NCBI GenBank assembly: GCA_040510575.1
Contig: JBEVIU010000104.1
Coordinates: 1 to 6,400, forward strand
DNA length: 6,400 nucleotides
Direction of reading: 5' to 3'
Source: DASUMF01 sp040510575
GTDB taxonomy: Bacteria; Actinomycetota; Acidimicrobiia; IMCC26256; DASPTH01
Within the stretch, counting starts at the first letter, position 1, and every line of letters starts with the position of its first letter. Below the pieces are notes generated by a model. It searched no databases. It was not told the origin of the DNA and was given only the letters and a program-made list of their open reading frames with translations. Both the position numbers and the translations under genes were made by a program. This document shows positions 1 through 6,089 of this stretch, piece after piece.

Positions 1-230
1 AGCGGCTCATGCTCGGTGACACCGGCGCCAACGTGATCGGCGCGGTGCTCGGGCTCGCCGTCGTGCTCGGAGCGAGCGAGAGTTGGCGGCTCGGGGTGAT
101 GCTCGCCCTGCTCGCGCTCAACGTGGCCGCCGAGCTCGTGTCGTTCAGTCGGGTGATCGACGCCGTTCCGCCGCTGCGCGCGTTCGACCGGCTCGGCCGC
201 TACGCCGACTCGCAACCCGGGCGCCCGTAG
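1..230 (+). CDS. MraY/WecA-like polyprenyl-phosphate sugar-phosphate transferase, C-terminal fragment
   Basis: This is the 3' end of a gene that begins before the window. Its reading frame runs from base 3 to a TAG at 228-230, and the ATG at 9 is internal rather than a start. The visible tail begins R-L-M-L-G-D-T-G-A-N, which resembles the Asp-containing GD(T/A)G motif of the MraY/WecA/TagO family (glycosyltransferase family 4). These membrane enzymes move a sugar-1-phosphate from a UDP-sugar onto a polyprenyl-phosphate carrier. The motif is followed by hydrophobic stretches that look like the last membrane helices, then a short polar tail (PPLRAFDRLGRYADSQ). MraY-like proteins ending in a similar tail occur in actinobacteria, but this recognition is from memory and rests on about 75 residues, so the substrate cannot be given. 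The 3' end overlaps the convergent glycosyltransferase gene by 31 bp. Confidence 0.6.
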   Translation, partial: RLMLGDTGANVIGAVLGLAVVLGASESWRLGVMLALLALNVAAELVSFSRVIDAVPPLRAFDRLGRYADSQPGRP

Positions 231-1717
231 AGCGTGATGCGCGGGCCGAACCGCTCGGGCAGGTAGCCGACCGCCCCCAGCCGCTCCCCGAGGGTCGTGA
301 AGCGCCCGAAGTGGTCGGGCGACGTGACGAGCACACCGCACACGTCGCGACGCGACGCGGCCCGTACGAGGCGGTCGACGGTGATGTCGCCGTTGTCGAT
401 GCGTTGGAACGACGCGTCGGCGAGCGCGCCCGGTGGGCGGTGCCCGGCGCGCCAGACGAGGCCGGGGTCGTCGCTGATGACGAGCGCGCCGTCACCGAGT
501 GATTCCAGACGGGTGACCACCGCGGCCTGCTCACCCTCGTACCCGTGGGGCCAGAGCAGGTCGTGCTGCTGGATGGCCGCGATCGGCACGAGGAGCAGCC
601 CGGCGATCGCGAGCACCCGCCACGGTGGCGGTCGCAGCGCGGCGAGCAGGGCGAGCGGGACGACCACATGGGCGACGTGCGCACGCCACAGCGCGGGCTC
701 CCACACCAGGAGCGCGATGACCAGCGTCGACCAGAGCACCAGGGCGACGATCGCTGGGACGAACCGCCGCCCACCGCCGATCGGTGCGCGGGAGACGAGC
801 CCGCCGCGCACGAGCGCCCACGTGGCCACGGCCATGACGAGGGCCACGACCACGAGCAGGTCGCGGTCCCACAACGTGCTCAGGACCTTGCCGAGTGAAC
901 CGGCGGCAGAGTCCTGGCGCACCGCTTGGTCGTGGTAGCGGAACGACTGCTCCCACACCCGCTCGATTCCCCAGGGCACGGCGGCGAGGACGTACACCGC
1001 GAGCCCGAGCAGTGCGGCGGAGGCCGCGTGCACGACCTTCTTGTGCGACGCGAGCACGACCACGCCGGCCACGAGCACCGCGGGCACCGCGAGCGCTTTG
1101 ATCGAGACCGCCGCGCCCGCGGCCAGGCCGACGAGCAGGGCGTTCGCGAGGCGGGGGTCGGCGCGGTATCGCAACGCGAACGCGACGGCCAGCACCGACA
1201 ACGCGAGCGAGGCGCCGTCGGCGTTGATCGGGCCGGTGACCCACAGGATCGAGCCACTCGTGGTCACCAACGCCGCGGCGAACAGCGCGTTGGCGCGCGT
1301 CGTGAGGTGACGGGCGCAGGAGTACGTCGCGATGGTGACGAGCACGCCGGCCGCGACCGACAGCACCCGCGGCGCGTCGAGCGTGCGCAGTCCGACGAGG
1401 TCACCGAGGTACACGAGGGGGAGGAACAGCGGGCCCTGACTCGAGAAGACGTCGCGGAACGGCAGCTCGCCCGCGCGCATGGCGAAGGCCGAGGACGCGA
1501 ACACGCCGTCGTCGAACACGAGCGAACGCGGTGCGAAGTACATGGGCAGGCGGAGCAGCAGCGCCGCGACACCGAGCACGAGCGCGTCGACGCGCCACCG
1601 GCGGTGCTCGACCGCGACGAGAGCGCGCTCCTGGGCAGGGGTGAGGAGGGGAGCGCCGCCTGTCGAACGATCGGCGGCGGCGGGTGTGGCGGAGCTCGAA
1701 CCCGACCCCGGTGCCAT
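200..1717 (-). CDS. GT-C fold (GT39/ArnT-like) membrane glycosyltransferase
   Basis: Predicted integral membrane protein of 505 residues from the ATG at 1717. It probably transfers a sugar from a polyprenyl-phosphate donor to an acceptor outside the membrane, as GT39/ArnT/PMT-type enzymes do. A short polar N-terminus leads into a first helix (about 44-61). After it comes the acidic loop motif F-D-D-G-V-F (D69, D70) and then RDVFSSQGPLFLP (88-100), the usual place and form of the GT-C metal/donor-binding signature. About nine to eleven hydrophobic segments follow, including 118-135 and 144-182. The last about 120 residues (384-505) are largely soluble and probably extracytoplasmic. A GTG at 1771 would add 18 residues, but it lies inside a tandem repeat. 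The ATG at 1717 has a -10-like box 7 nt upstream, so I chose it. The gene is convergent with the transferase fragment and divergent from pyrG. Acceptor and donor are unknown. Confidence 0.75.
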   Translation of the reverse strand: MAPGSGSSSATPAAADRSTGGAPLLTPAQERALVAVEHRRWRVDALVLGVAALLLRLPMYFAPRSLVFDDGVFASSAFAMRAGELPFRDVFSSQGPLFLPLVYLGDLVGLRTLDAPRVLSVAAGVLVTIATYSCARHLTTRANALFAAALVTTSGSILWVTGPINADGASLALSVLAVAFALRYRADPRLANALLVGLAAGAAVSIKALAVPAVLVAGVVVLASHKKVVHAASAALLGLAVYVLAAVPWGIERVWEQSFRYHDQAVRQDSAAGSLGKVLSTLWDRDLLVVVALVMAVATWALVRGGLVSRAPIGGGRRFVPAIVALVLWSTLVIALLVWEPALWRAHVAHVVVPLALLAALRPPPWRVLAIAGLLLVPIAAIQQHDLLWPHGYEGEQAAVVTRLESLGDGALVISDDPGLVWRAGHRPPGALADASFQRIDNGDITVDRLVRAASRRDVCGVLVTSPDHFGRFTTLGERLGAVGYLPERFGPRITLYGRPGCESA

Positions 1718-1730
1718 CAACCGCACGGTA
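1718..1730 (-). promoter_or_regulatory. Candidate -10 element for the glycosyltransferase, probably leaderless
   Basis: Read on the minus strand, TACCGT (1730 down to 1725) fits the actinobacterial -10 form TANNNT. It lies 7 nt before the ATG at 1717, so transcription would begin at or next to the start codon. No convincing -35 box is visible, and the only purine-rich stretch (AGGGG) is too far upstream of the ATG for a normal ribosome binding site. The same hexamer occurs in front of pyrG on the other strand. Confidence 0.4.
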
Positions 1731-1757
1731 CCCCTGCACGACACTGCGCCGATCACA

Positions 1758-1796
1758 CCGGCTCGATCCACCTGCTCGATCCACCGGCTCGATCCC
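1758..1796. repeat. Three tandem copies of a 13-bp direct repeat between divergent genes
   Basis: The copies are CCGGCTCGATCCA (1758-1770), CCTGCTCGATCCA (1771-1783) and CCGGCTCGATCCC (1784-1796). The first and last each differ from the CCGGCTCGATCCA consensus by at most one base, and so does the middle one. Each unit contains the self-complementary core TCGA. The array lies between the candidate promoters of the glycosyltransferase and pyrG, about 37 bp upstream of the pyrG -10 box and about 28 bp upstream of the opposing one. It could be a cluster of regulator sites or a neutral tandem duplication. The sequence alone does not decide. Confidence 0.8.
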
Positions 1797-1832
1797 CGGC
1801 GACACGTGCGCGTTCGCGCGGCGCGCGACTGC

Positions 1833-1838
1833 TACCGT
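1833..1838 (+). promoter_or_regulatory. Candidate pyrG -10 element
   Basis: TACCGT matches TANNNT and lies 23 nt before the pyrG start codon, which leaves a short leader of roughly 17 nt holding the ribosome binding site. No clear -35 box is present. The region just upstream (1805-1828) is a GC-only alternating CG-rich stretch. The leader is too short for a terminator-type attenuator, and none is visible. Confidence 0.4.
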
Positions 1839-1848
1839 CGACGGGACC

Positions 1849-1855
1849 GAAGGGA
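1849..1855 (+). promoter_or_regulatory. Ribosome binding site that fixes the TTG start of pyrG
   Basis: GAAGGGA ends 6 nt before the TTG at 1862, a normal Shine-Dalgarno distance. The reading frame is open for more than 900 bp upstream, so this site, together with the family N-terminus (AKHIFVTGGVVS), is what fixes the start. Confidence 0.75.
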
Positions 1856-1861
1856 CTTGCA

Positions 1862-3526
1862 TTGGCGAAGCACATCTTCGTGACGGGTGGAGTGGTCTCA
1901 GGGCTCGGCAAGGGCCTCACCTCCTCGTCACTGGGCCGACTGCTGAAGTCCCGGGGGCTCCGGGTCACGATGCAGAAGCTCGACCCGTACATCAACGTCG
2001 ACCCCGGCACCATGAACCCGTTCCAGCACGGCGAGGTGTTCGTCACCGACGACGGCGGCGAGACCGACCTCGACCTCGGGCACTACGAGCGCTTCGTCGA
2101 CGTCGCACTGACCCGTCGCTCGAACGCCACCACGGGCTCGATCTACCAGAACGTCCTCGCCCGCGAGCGTCGAGGCGACTACCTCGGCTCCGACGTCAAG
2201 GTGATCCCGCACATCACCGACGCCATCAAGGAGCGCATCCTCGCGTTGGCGGCCGACGACGACGTCGACGTCGTGCTCACCGAGATCGGCGGCACCGTCG
2301 GCGACATCGAGATCCTCCCGTTCCTCGAGGCGATCCGCCAGTTCCGCAAGGACGTCGGCAGGGAGAACGTGTTCTACGTGCACGTCACCCTCGTGCCGTT
2401 CATCGGCCCGTCGAGCGAGCAGAAGACGAAGCCCACCCAGCACTCGGTCACCGAGCTGCGGGGCCGCGGCATCCAGCCCGACGCGATCGTGTGCCGGTCC
2501 GACCGGCCGATCCCGAACGGCCTCAAGGAGAAGATCTCTCAACTCTGCGACGTGCCCGAGGAGGGCATCGTCTCGTGTGTCGACGCGCCGACGTTGTACG
2601 AGGTCCCCCTCGTGCTGCGCGAAGAGGGCCTCGACTCCTACGTGTGTCGGGTGCTCAAGCTCACCGAGCACGAGCCCGACCTCACCGACTGGGAAGCGCT
2701 CGTCGCCCGTGTCGACGCGGCGCGCGAGCCGGTGCGCATCGGTCTCGTCGGCAAGTACATCAACCTCCCCGACGCGTACCTGTCGGTGGCGGAGGCGCTC
2801 AAGCACGGTGGGTTCTCGTGCGGCGCGCAGGTCGAGATCGACTGGATCGCCAGCGTCGACGCCGAAGGGCTCCTCGCCGAGGGTCGTCTCGCCGACCTCG
2901 ACGGCATCGTCGTGCCGGGTGGGTTCGGCGCGCGCGGCGTGGAGGGCAAGATCGCGGCAGCGGGGTTCGCCCGCGAGCACGACGTGCCCTTCCTCGGGTT
3001 GTGTCTCGGTCTGCAGAGCGCGGTGATCGAGTTCGCCCGTGACGAGTGCGGCATGGCGGGTGCGAACTCGAGCGAGTTCGACCCGCATTCGCCGTTTCCC
3101 GTCATCGACCTCATGGACGACCAGCGCGACGTCGTCGACAAGGGCGGCACGATGCGCCTCGGTGCGTATCCGGCGAAGCTGGTGCCCGGCACCCGCGTGC
3201 ACGCGGCGTACGGCGAAGAAGTCGTGTACGAGCGACACCGCCACCGCTACGAGGTGAACAACAAGTACCGGGCCAAGCTCGAGGAGATGGGGCTCGTCTG
3301 CTCCGGCACGTCGCCCGACGGGCGTCTCGTCGAGTTCGTGGAGCTCCCCTCGCATCCGTTCTTCGTCGCGACGCAAGCGCACCCCGAGTTCAAGAGCCGG
3401 CCCGACCGTCCGCATCCGCTGTTCGCGGCGTTCGTGCGCGCCGCGCTCGACCGCGCCGAGGGCCGTCGCCCCAAGCTGCCGATCGATTTGTCGTCCGAGG
3501 TCACGGACTCCACCGCGTCGGTGTGA
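1862..3526 (+). CDS. pyrG: CTP synthase (glutamine hydrolysing)
   Basis: 554-residue CTP synthase, full length for the family (about 545). It converts UTP to CTP using ATP and ammonia taken from glutamine, the last step of de novo pyrimidine nucleotide synthesis, in the cytoplasm. The N-terminal synthase domain (about 1-270) starts with the P-loop-like VTGGVVSGLGKG (7-18, K17). It has the magnesium-binding D71 in TDLDLGHYERF and E141 in EIGGTVGDIE. The C-terminal class I glutamine amidotransferase domain (about 290-540) has the oxyanion loop PGGFG (352-356), nucleophile C381 in LGLCLGLQ, and the H507/E509 pair in AHPEF. All key residues are present, so it should be active. The start is TTG with a good ribosome binding site. 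The stop overlaps the start of the Nudix gene. This is the most secure call in the window. Confidence 0.98.
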   Translation: MAKHIFVTGGVVSGLGKGLTSSSLGRLLKSRGLRVTMQKLDPYINVDPGTMNPFQHGEVFVTDDGGETDLDLGHYERFVDVALTRRSNATTGSIYQNVLARERRGDYLGSDVKVIPHITDAIKERILALAADDDVDVVLTEIGGTVGDIEILPFLEAIRQFRKDVGRENVFYVHVTLVPFIGPSSEQKTKPTQHSVTELRGRGIQPDAIVCRSDRPIPNGLKEKISQLCDVPEEGIVSCVDAPTLYEVPLVLREEGLDSYVCRVLKLTEHEPDLTDWEALVARVDAAREPVRIGLVGKYINLPDAYLSVAEALKHGGFSCGAQVEIDWIASVDAEGLLAEGRLADLDGIVVPGGFGARGVEGKIAAAGFAREHDVPFLGLCLGLQSAVIEFARDECGMAGANSSEFDPHSPFPVIDLMDDQRDVVDKGGTMRLGAYPAKLVPGTRVHAAYGEEVVYERHRHRYEVNNKYRAKLEEMGLVCSGTSPDGRLVEFVELPSHPFFVATQAHPEFKSRPDRPHPLFAAFVRAALDRAEGRRPKLPIDLSSEVTDSTASV

Positions 3527-4086
3527 TCCCCCGCGATCAGTTCGAGATCGTCGACTCCACGGTCGTCTGGGACGCCGGGTTCCTGTCGGCATCCCGCATC
3601 TCGGTGCGTGCCCCCGACGGCGAGTCGCTCGAACGTCATGTGGTGCACCACCCGGGCGCGGTCGTGGTCGTGCCGATCGATGCCGAGGGTCGCGTGGTGA
3701 TGGTTCGCCAGTGGCGCGTCGCGGCGGGTCGCTCCCTGCTCGAGATCCCGGCGGGAAAGCGTGACGTCGCGGGGGAGCCACCCGAGACCACCGCAGCGCG
3801 CGAGCTCGAAGAGGAGATCGGCCAACGCCCCGGCACCCTGCACGCGCTGTGCGAGTTCTACAACTCACCCGGGTTCTGCGACGAGTACACGTACCTGTTC
3901 CTCGCCACCGATCTCGTCCCCACCGCCCGCGCGGCAGTGAGCGCGGAGGAGGCGGCGATGACGGTGGAAGCGGTCGCGCTCGACGACATCGACGCGCTCA
4001 TCGCCCGACGCGAGCTCGTCGACGCCAAGAGCATCATCGGCGTGTTGACCGCGCGGTCCTTCCTGCGGGGCGCACCCGGAGCCTGA
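3523..4086 (+). CDS. Nudix hydrolase, ADP-ribose pyrophosphatase type
   Basis: 187-residue Nudix enzyme, probably splitting ADP-ribose into AMP and ribose-5-phosphate with Mg2+ or Mn2+ in the cytoplasm. After an N-terminal strand region, QWRVAAGRSLLEIPAG (63-78) leads into the Nudix box (78-101). This ends in RELEEEIG (93-100), with the metal-binding glutamates E94, E97 and E98. The first spacer of the box (G78 to E85) has six residues rather than the canonical five. P116, in NSPGFCDE, lies sixteen residues after the box glycine, a position typical of ADP-ribose pyrophosphatases. The only plausible start is the GTG at 3523, which shares GTGA with the pyrG stop. No ribosome binding site precedes it, so translation is probably coupled to pyrG. 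The ortholog beside mycobacterial pyrG (Rv1700) is a known ADP-ribose pyrophosphatase. Substrate is inferred from family features. Confidence 0.9.
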   Translation: MIPRDQFEIVDSTVVWDAGFLSASRISVRAPDGESLERHVVHHPGAVVVVPIDAEGRVVMVRQWRVAAGRSLLEIPAGKRDVAGEPPETTAARELEEEIGQRPGTLHALCEFYNSPGFCDEYTYLFLATDLVPTARAAVSAEEAAMTVEAVALDDIDALIARRELVDAKSIIGVLTARSFLRGAPGA

Positions 4087-4088
4087 TC

Positions 4089-5063
4089 GTGGCCGACGAT
4101 CGCCTCGAGGAGATGCTCGGCGAGTACGACACGTGGCTGCGTGTCGAGCGAGGCCTGGCGCCGAATTCGCTCGCCGCCTATCGCCGTGACCTGCGCCGCT
4201 ACGCGGACTACTTGCGCGCGCACGGCGAGTCGACGCCCGGCTCGGTGAGCGAGTCGACCGTGGCCGGCTTCGTGCAGGAGCTGCGCGACGCTCGGCGTGA
4301 CGACGGACGTCCGCGGTACGCGGCGTCGTCGATCGCGCGCGCGGTGGCCGCTGTGCACTCGTTCCATCGCTTCTGTCTGGAAGAGGGACTCGTCGCGTCG
4401 GACCCGAGTGAAGATGTCGGCGCCCCGCGTGTGCCCCAGGGGATTCCGAAGGCGCTGACCGAAGCCGAGGTGGAGGCGCTCCTCGGAGCCGTGGTCGGTG
4501 ACGGGCCGCGAGCGTTGCGGGATCGCGCCATCCTCGAGACGCTCTATGCGGGCGGTGTGCGGATCAGCGAGCTGGTGGGTCTCGACCGCGAGGATCTCGA
4601 TCTGCACGACGGGCTCGTACGAGTGCTGGGCAAGGGGAGCAAGGAGCGCGTGGTGCCGCTCGGCCGGGGCGCTCGCGATGCCCTGAGCGAGTACCTCGCG
4701 CGGGGCCGCCCCGAGCTCGACCGGTCGCGCGCACCCAGCGCCAGCGGCCGGGCCCGGCGCACCGCGGTCGCCGGCGACGCGGTGTTCCTGAACGCGCGGG
4801 GTGGCCGGCTCACGCGTCAAGGCGCATGGTTGATCGTGCGGGACGCGGGCGGCCGCGCCGGGCTCGGCGACCGGTTGTTCCCGCACGTGCTGCGGCACTC
4901 GTGTGCCACCCACATGCTCGATCACGGTGCGGACATCCGGGTGGTCCAGGAACTGCTCGGTCACGCCAGCCTCTCGACCACCCAGGTGTACACGCGTGTG
5001 TCGCCGGAACGGCTGCGGGCGGTCTACGACCTGGCGCACCCGCGCGCCCGCGCCGGCTCGTAG
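4089..5063 (+). CDS. xerD: XerD-type tyrosine recombinase
   Basis: 324-residue site-specific recombinase. By family it acts with XerC and FtsK at dif to resolve chromosome dimers. The N-terminal DNA-binding domain (about 1-105) contains the SLAAYRRDLRRYADYL helix. The catalytic domain has every expected residue: R158 (GVRISEL), K182 (GKGSKERVVPLG), H266 and R269 (HVLRH), H292 (LLGHASLSTTQ) and nucleophile Y301 (VYTRV). The spacings R-K, R-H and H-Y match E. coli XerD (24, 23 and 9 residues). K182 to H266 is about 12 residues longer, because of a Ser/Arg/Ala-rich insertion at about 212-229. The GTG start is 2 bp after the Nudix stop, with GGAG (4078-4081) 7 nt upstream. XerD rather than XerC is inferred from this pyrG-Nudix context, which matches mycobacterial xerD. 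A phage integrase is unlikely, given the close Xer match and the housekeeping setting. Confidence 0.9.
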   Translation: MADDRLEEMLGEYDTWLRVERGLAPNSLAAYRRDLRRYADYLRAHGESTPGSVSESTVAGFVQELRDARRDDGRPRYAASSIARAVAAVHSFHRFCLEEGLVASDPSEDVGAPRVPQGIPKALTEAEVEALLGAVVGDGPRALRDRAILETLYAGGVRISELVGLDREDLDLHDGLVRVLGKGSKERVVPLGRGARDALSEYLARGRPELDRSRAPSASGRARRTAVAGDAVFLNARGGRLTRQGAWLIVRDAGGRAGLGDRLFPHVLRHSCATHMLDHGADIRVVQELLGHASLSTTQVYTRVSPERLRAVYDLAHPRARAGS

Positions 5064-5072
5064 GGCCGTCGG

Positions 5073-5078
5073 TACACT
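5073..5078 (+). promoter_or_regulatory. Candidate -10 element for the DksA-like gene, leaderless
   Basis: TACACT fits TANNNT, lies in the 21-bp gap after xerD, and is 6 nt before the ATG at 5085. Transcription starting at the usual distance would begin at the start codon. No Shine-Dalgarno lies at a usable distance; the AGGG near the xerD stop is about 20 nt away. No clear -35 box is visible. Confidence 0.45.
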
Positions 5079-5084
5079 CGACGC

Positions 5085-5423
5085 ATGTCCGACACGCTCC
5101 ATGCGGGGCTGCGCGAGGAGCTCCAGGCCGAACGAGCGCGGCTCGTCGAGCAGCTCGAACGACTCGGCCCGGGAGCCGACGCCGCCCTCGACTTCGACGA
5201 GAACTTCGCCGACACCGGCCAGGTCACGGCGGAGCGCGGCGAGGTCGAGGCGCTGGCCGCGCAACTCCGGGAGACGCTCGCCGACATCGACGACGCGCTC
5301 GCGAAGTTCGACCGCGGAGGCTTCGGCACGTGTGAGTCGTGCGAGCAGCCGATCGGCGACGCCCGGCTCGAAGCAATGCCCGCGGCGCGGTTGTGCATGA
5401 GCTGCGCGTCGCAGCGTCGCTGA
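5085..5423 (+). CDS. DksA/TraR-family C4 zinc-finger protein
   Basis: 112-residue protein of the DksA/TraR family, whose members reach into the RNA polymerase secondary channel and adjust initiation. Two helices that can form a coiled coil (about 5-27 and 47-75) flank an acidic turn DFDENFADTGQ (36-46), where DksA carries its functional aspartates. The C-terminal zinc finger is complete: C83-x2-C86 (CESC) and C104-x2-C107 (CMSC), 17 residues apart. It is shorter than E. coli DksA (151 residues) and nearer the short actinobacterial and Gram-positive forms, whose role is much less clear. Actinobacteria often use CarD and RbpA for related work, so a ppGpp-linked role should not be assumed. It lies 21 bp after xerD with its own candidate promoter and 15 bp before the protease gene. 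Confidence 0.88.
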   Translation: MSDTLHAGLREELQAERARLVEQLERLGPGADAALDFDENFADTGQVTAERGEVEALAAQLRETLADIDDALAKFDRGGFGTCESCEQPIGDARLEAMPAARLCMSCASQRR

Positions 5424-5438
5424 GCGCGTCCGTCCCGG

Positions 5439-6089
5439 GTGAGCGCCAACCTCGAGCAAGCCCTCGTGTTCTTCGGGTGCCTGGTGGTCGCGGTGATCCT
5501 CCACGAGGTGAGCCACGGCGTCGCGGCGGCGTTCTTCGGTGACGACACGGCGCGGCGTGCGGGGCGGCTCACGCTCAACCCGATTCCGCACATCGATCCG
5601 TTCGGCTCGCTGATCCTTCCGGCGATGGGCGCGCTCGCGGGGTTCCCGGTGCTCGCGTGGGCGAAGCCGGTGCCGGTGAACCCGGCGCTGATGCGACACC
5701 CACGGCGCGACATCGTGTTCGTCAGCCTGGCGGGCCCGGCGTCGAACTTCGTGCTCATGGTGATCTCGGCGCTCGCCGCCCGTGCCCTCTTCGACCCCGC
5801 ATCGGTGCCGCAGTCCTTCGGGCTCTCGGATCTCCCGCTCGACGTGCAGATCCTGTTCTCCTTCGCGCTCGTGAACCTGCTGCTCGGTCTGTTCAACCTC
5901 CTGCCGATCCCTCCGCTCGACGGCTCCGCGCTCATCGAGCGCGTCCTGCCTGCAGGGTGGCTGCCCAACTGGCACAAGGTGCGGCCCTACGGCTTCCTCG
6001 TGCTCTTCCTGTTGGTGTTCTCCACCGGGGTGATCTCGAAGTTCCTCGAACCGTTCGAGGAAGCGCTGATCCGATTCGTGTTCGGATGA
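5439..6089 (+). CDS. M50 (site-2 protease type) membrane metalloprotease
   Basis: 216-residue membrane protein of peptidase family M50. These zinc enzymes cut substrates inside the bilayer and often release anti-sigma factors or clear membrane peptides. The first helix carries the zinc motif H22-E23-V-S-H26, followed by GRLTLNPIPHIDPFGS (42-57), typical of the short bacterial S2P group. The third zinc ligand is D161 in NLLPIPPLDG (153-162). Further helices lie near 95-116, 133-155 and 182-200. There is no PDZ domain, unlike RseP or Rip1, so this is the minimal form. The GTG at 5439 is the first usable start: the DksA-like gene's TGA lies in the same frame 15 bp before it. The ribosome binding site is weak, so coupling to the gene before is possible. 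The stop overlaps the next gene (ATGA). The substrate cannot be inferred. Confidence 0.9.
   Translation: MSANLEQALVFFGCLVVAVILHEVSHGVAAAFFGDDTARRAGRLTLNPIPHIDPFGSLILPAMGALAGFPVLAWAKPVPVNPALMRHPRRDIVFVSLAGPASNFVLMVISALAARALFDPASVPQSFGLSDLPLDVQILFSFALVNLLLGLFNLLPIPPLDGSALIERVLPAGWLPNWHKVRPYGFLVLFLLVFSTGVISKFLEPFEEALIRFVFG

Noticed and set aside
216..228. Self-complementary CGGGCGCCCG at the convergent gene ends, considered as a terminator.
   Set aside because: The palindrome is perfect but leaves no room for a stable loop with long arms, has no T-run on either strand, and lies within coding sequence of both genes.
1805..1828. Alternating CG-rich tract before the pyrG -10 box, considered as a hairpin or operator.
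   Set aside because: Arms are short (about 5 bp) with loops too small, and such tracts are expected by chance at this GC content.
926..1861. The pyrG reading frame stays open for about 936 bp upstream, giving an apparent 866-residue protein.
   Set aside because: The extension is antisense to the glycosyltransferase gene, has the Arg/Gly/His-rich make-up of a GC-rich shadow frame, and the CTP synthase family N-terminus begins exactly at TTG 1862 with a ribosome binding site.
1841..1861. Possible CTP-sensed reiterative transcription at the pyrG start, as in Bacillus, because GGG occurs near the expected start site.
   Set aside because: The run is followed by A (GGGA) rather than the GGGC context on which the known mechanism depends, the run lies rather close to the -10 box, and no attenuator hairpin follows.
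1928..3868. Long minus-strand open frame (646 codons) opposite pyrG, and another (705 codons) at 3858-5975.
   Set aside because: Both lie antisense to well-recognised genes, are rich in Arg, Glu, His and Asp as expected from GC-rich reverse frames, and match no family I recognise.
4089..5063. The tyrosine recombinase as a marker of an integrated mobile element.
   Set aside because: Its motif spacing matches XerD, it lies in a housekeeping gene run next to pyrG, and there is no tRNA, attachment repeat or phage gene nearby.
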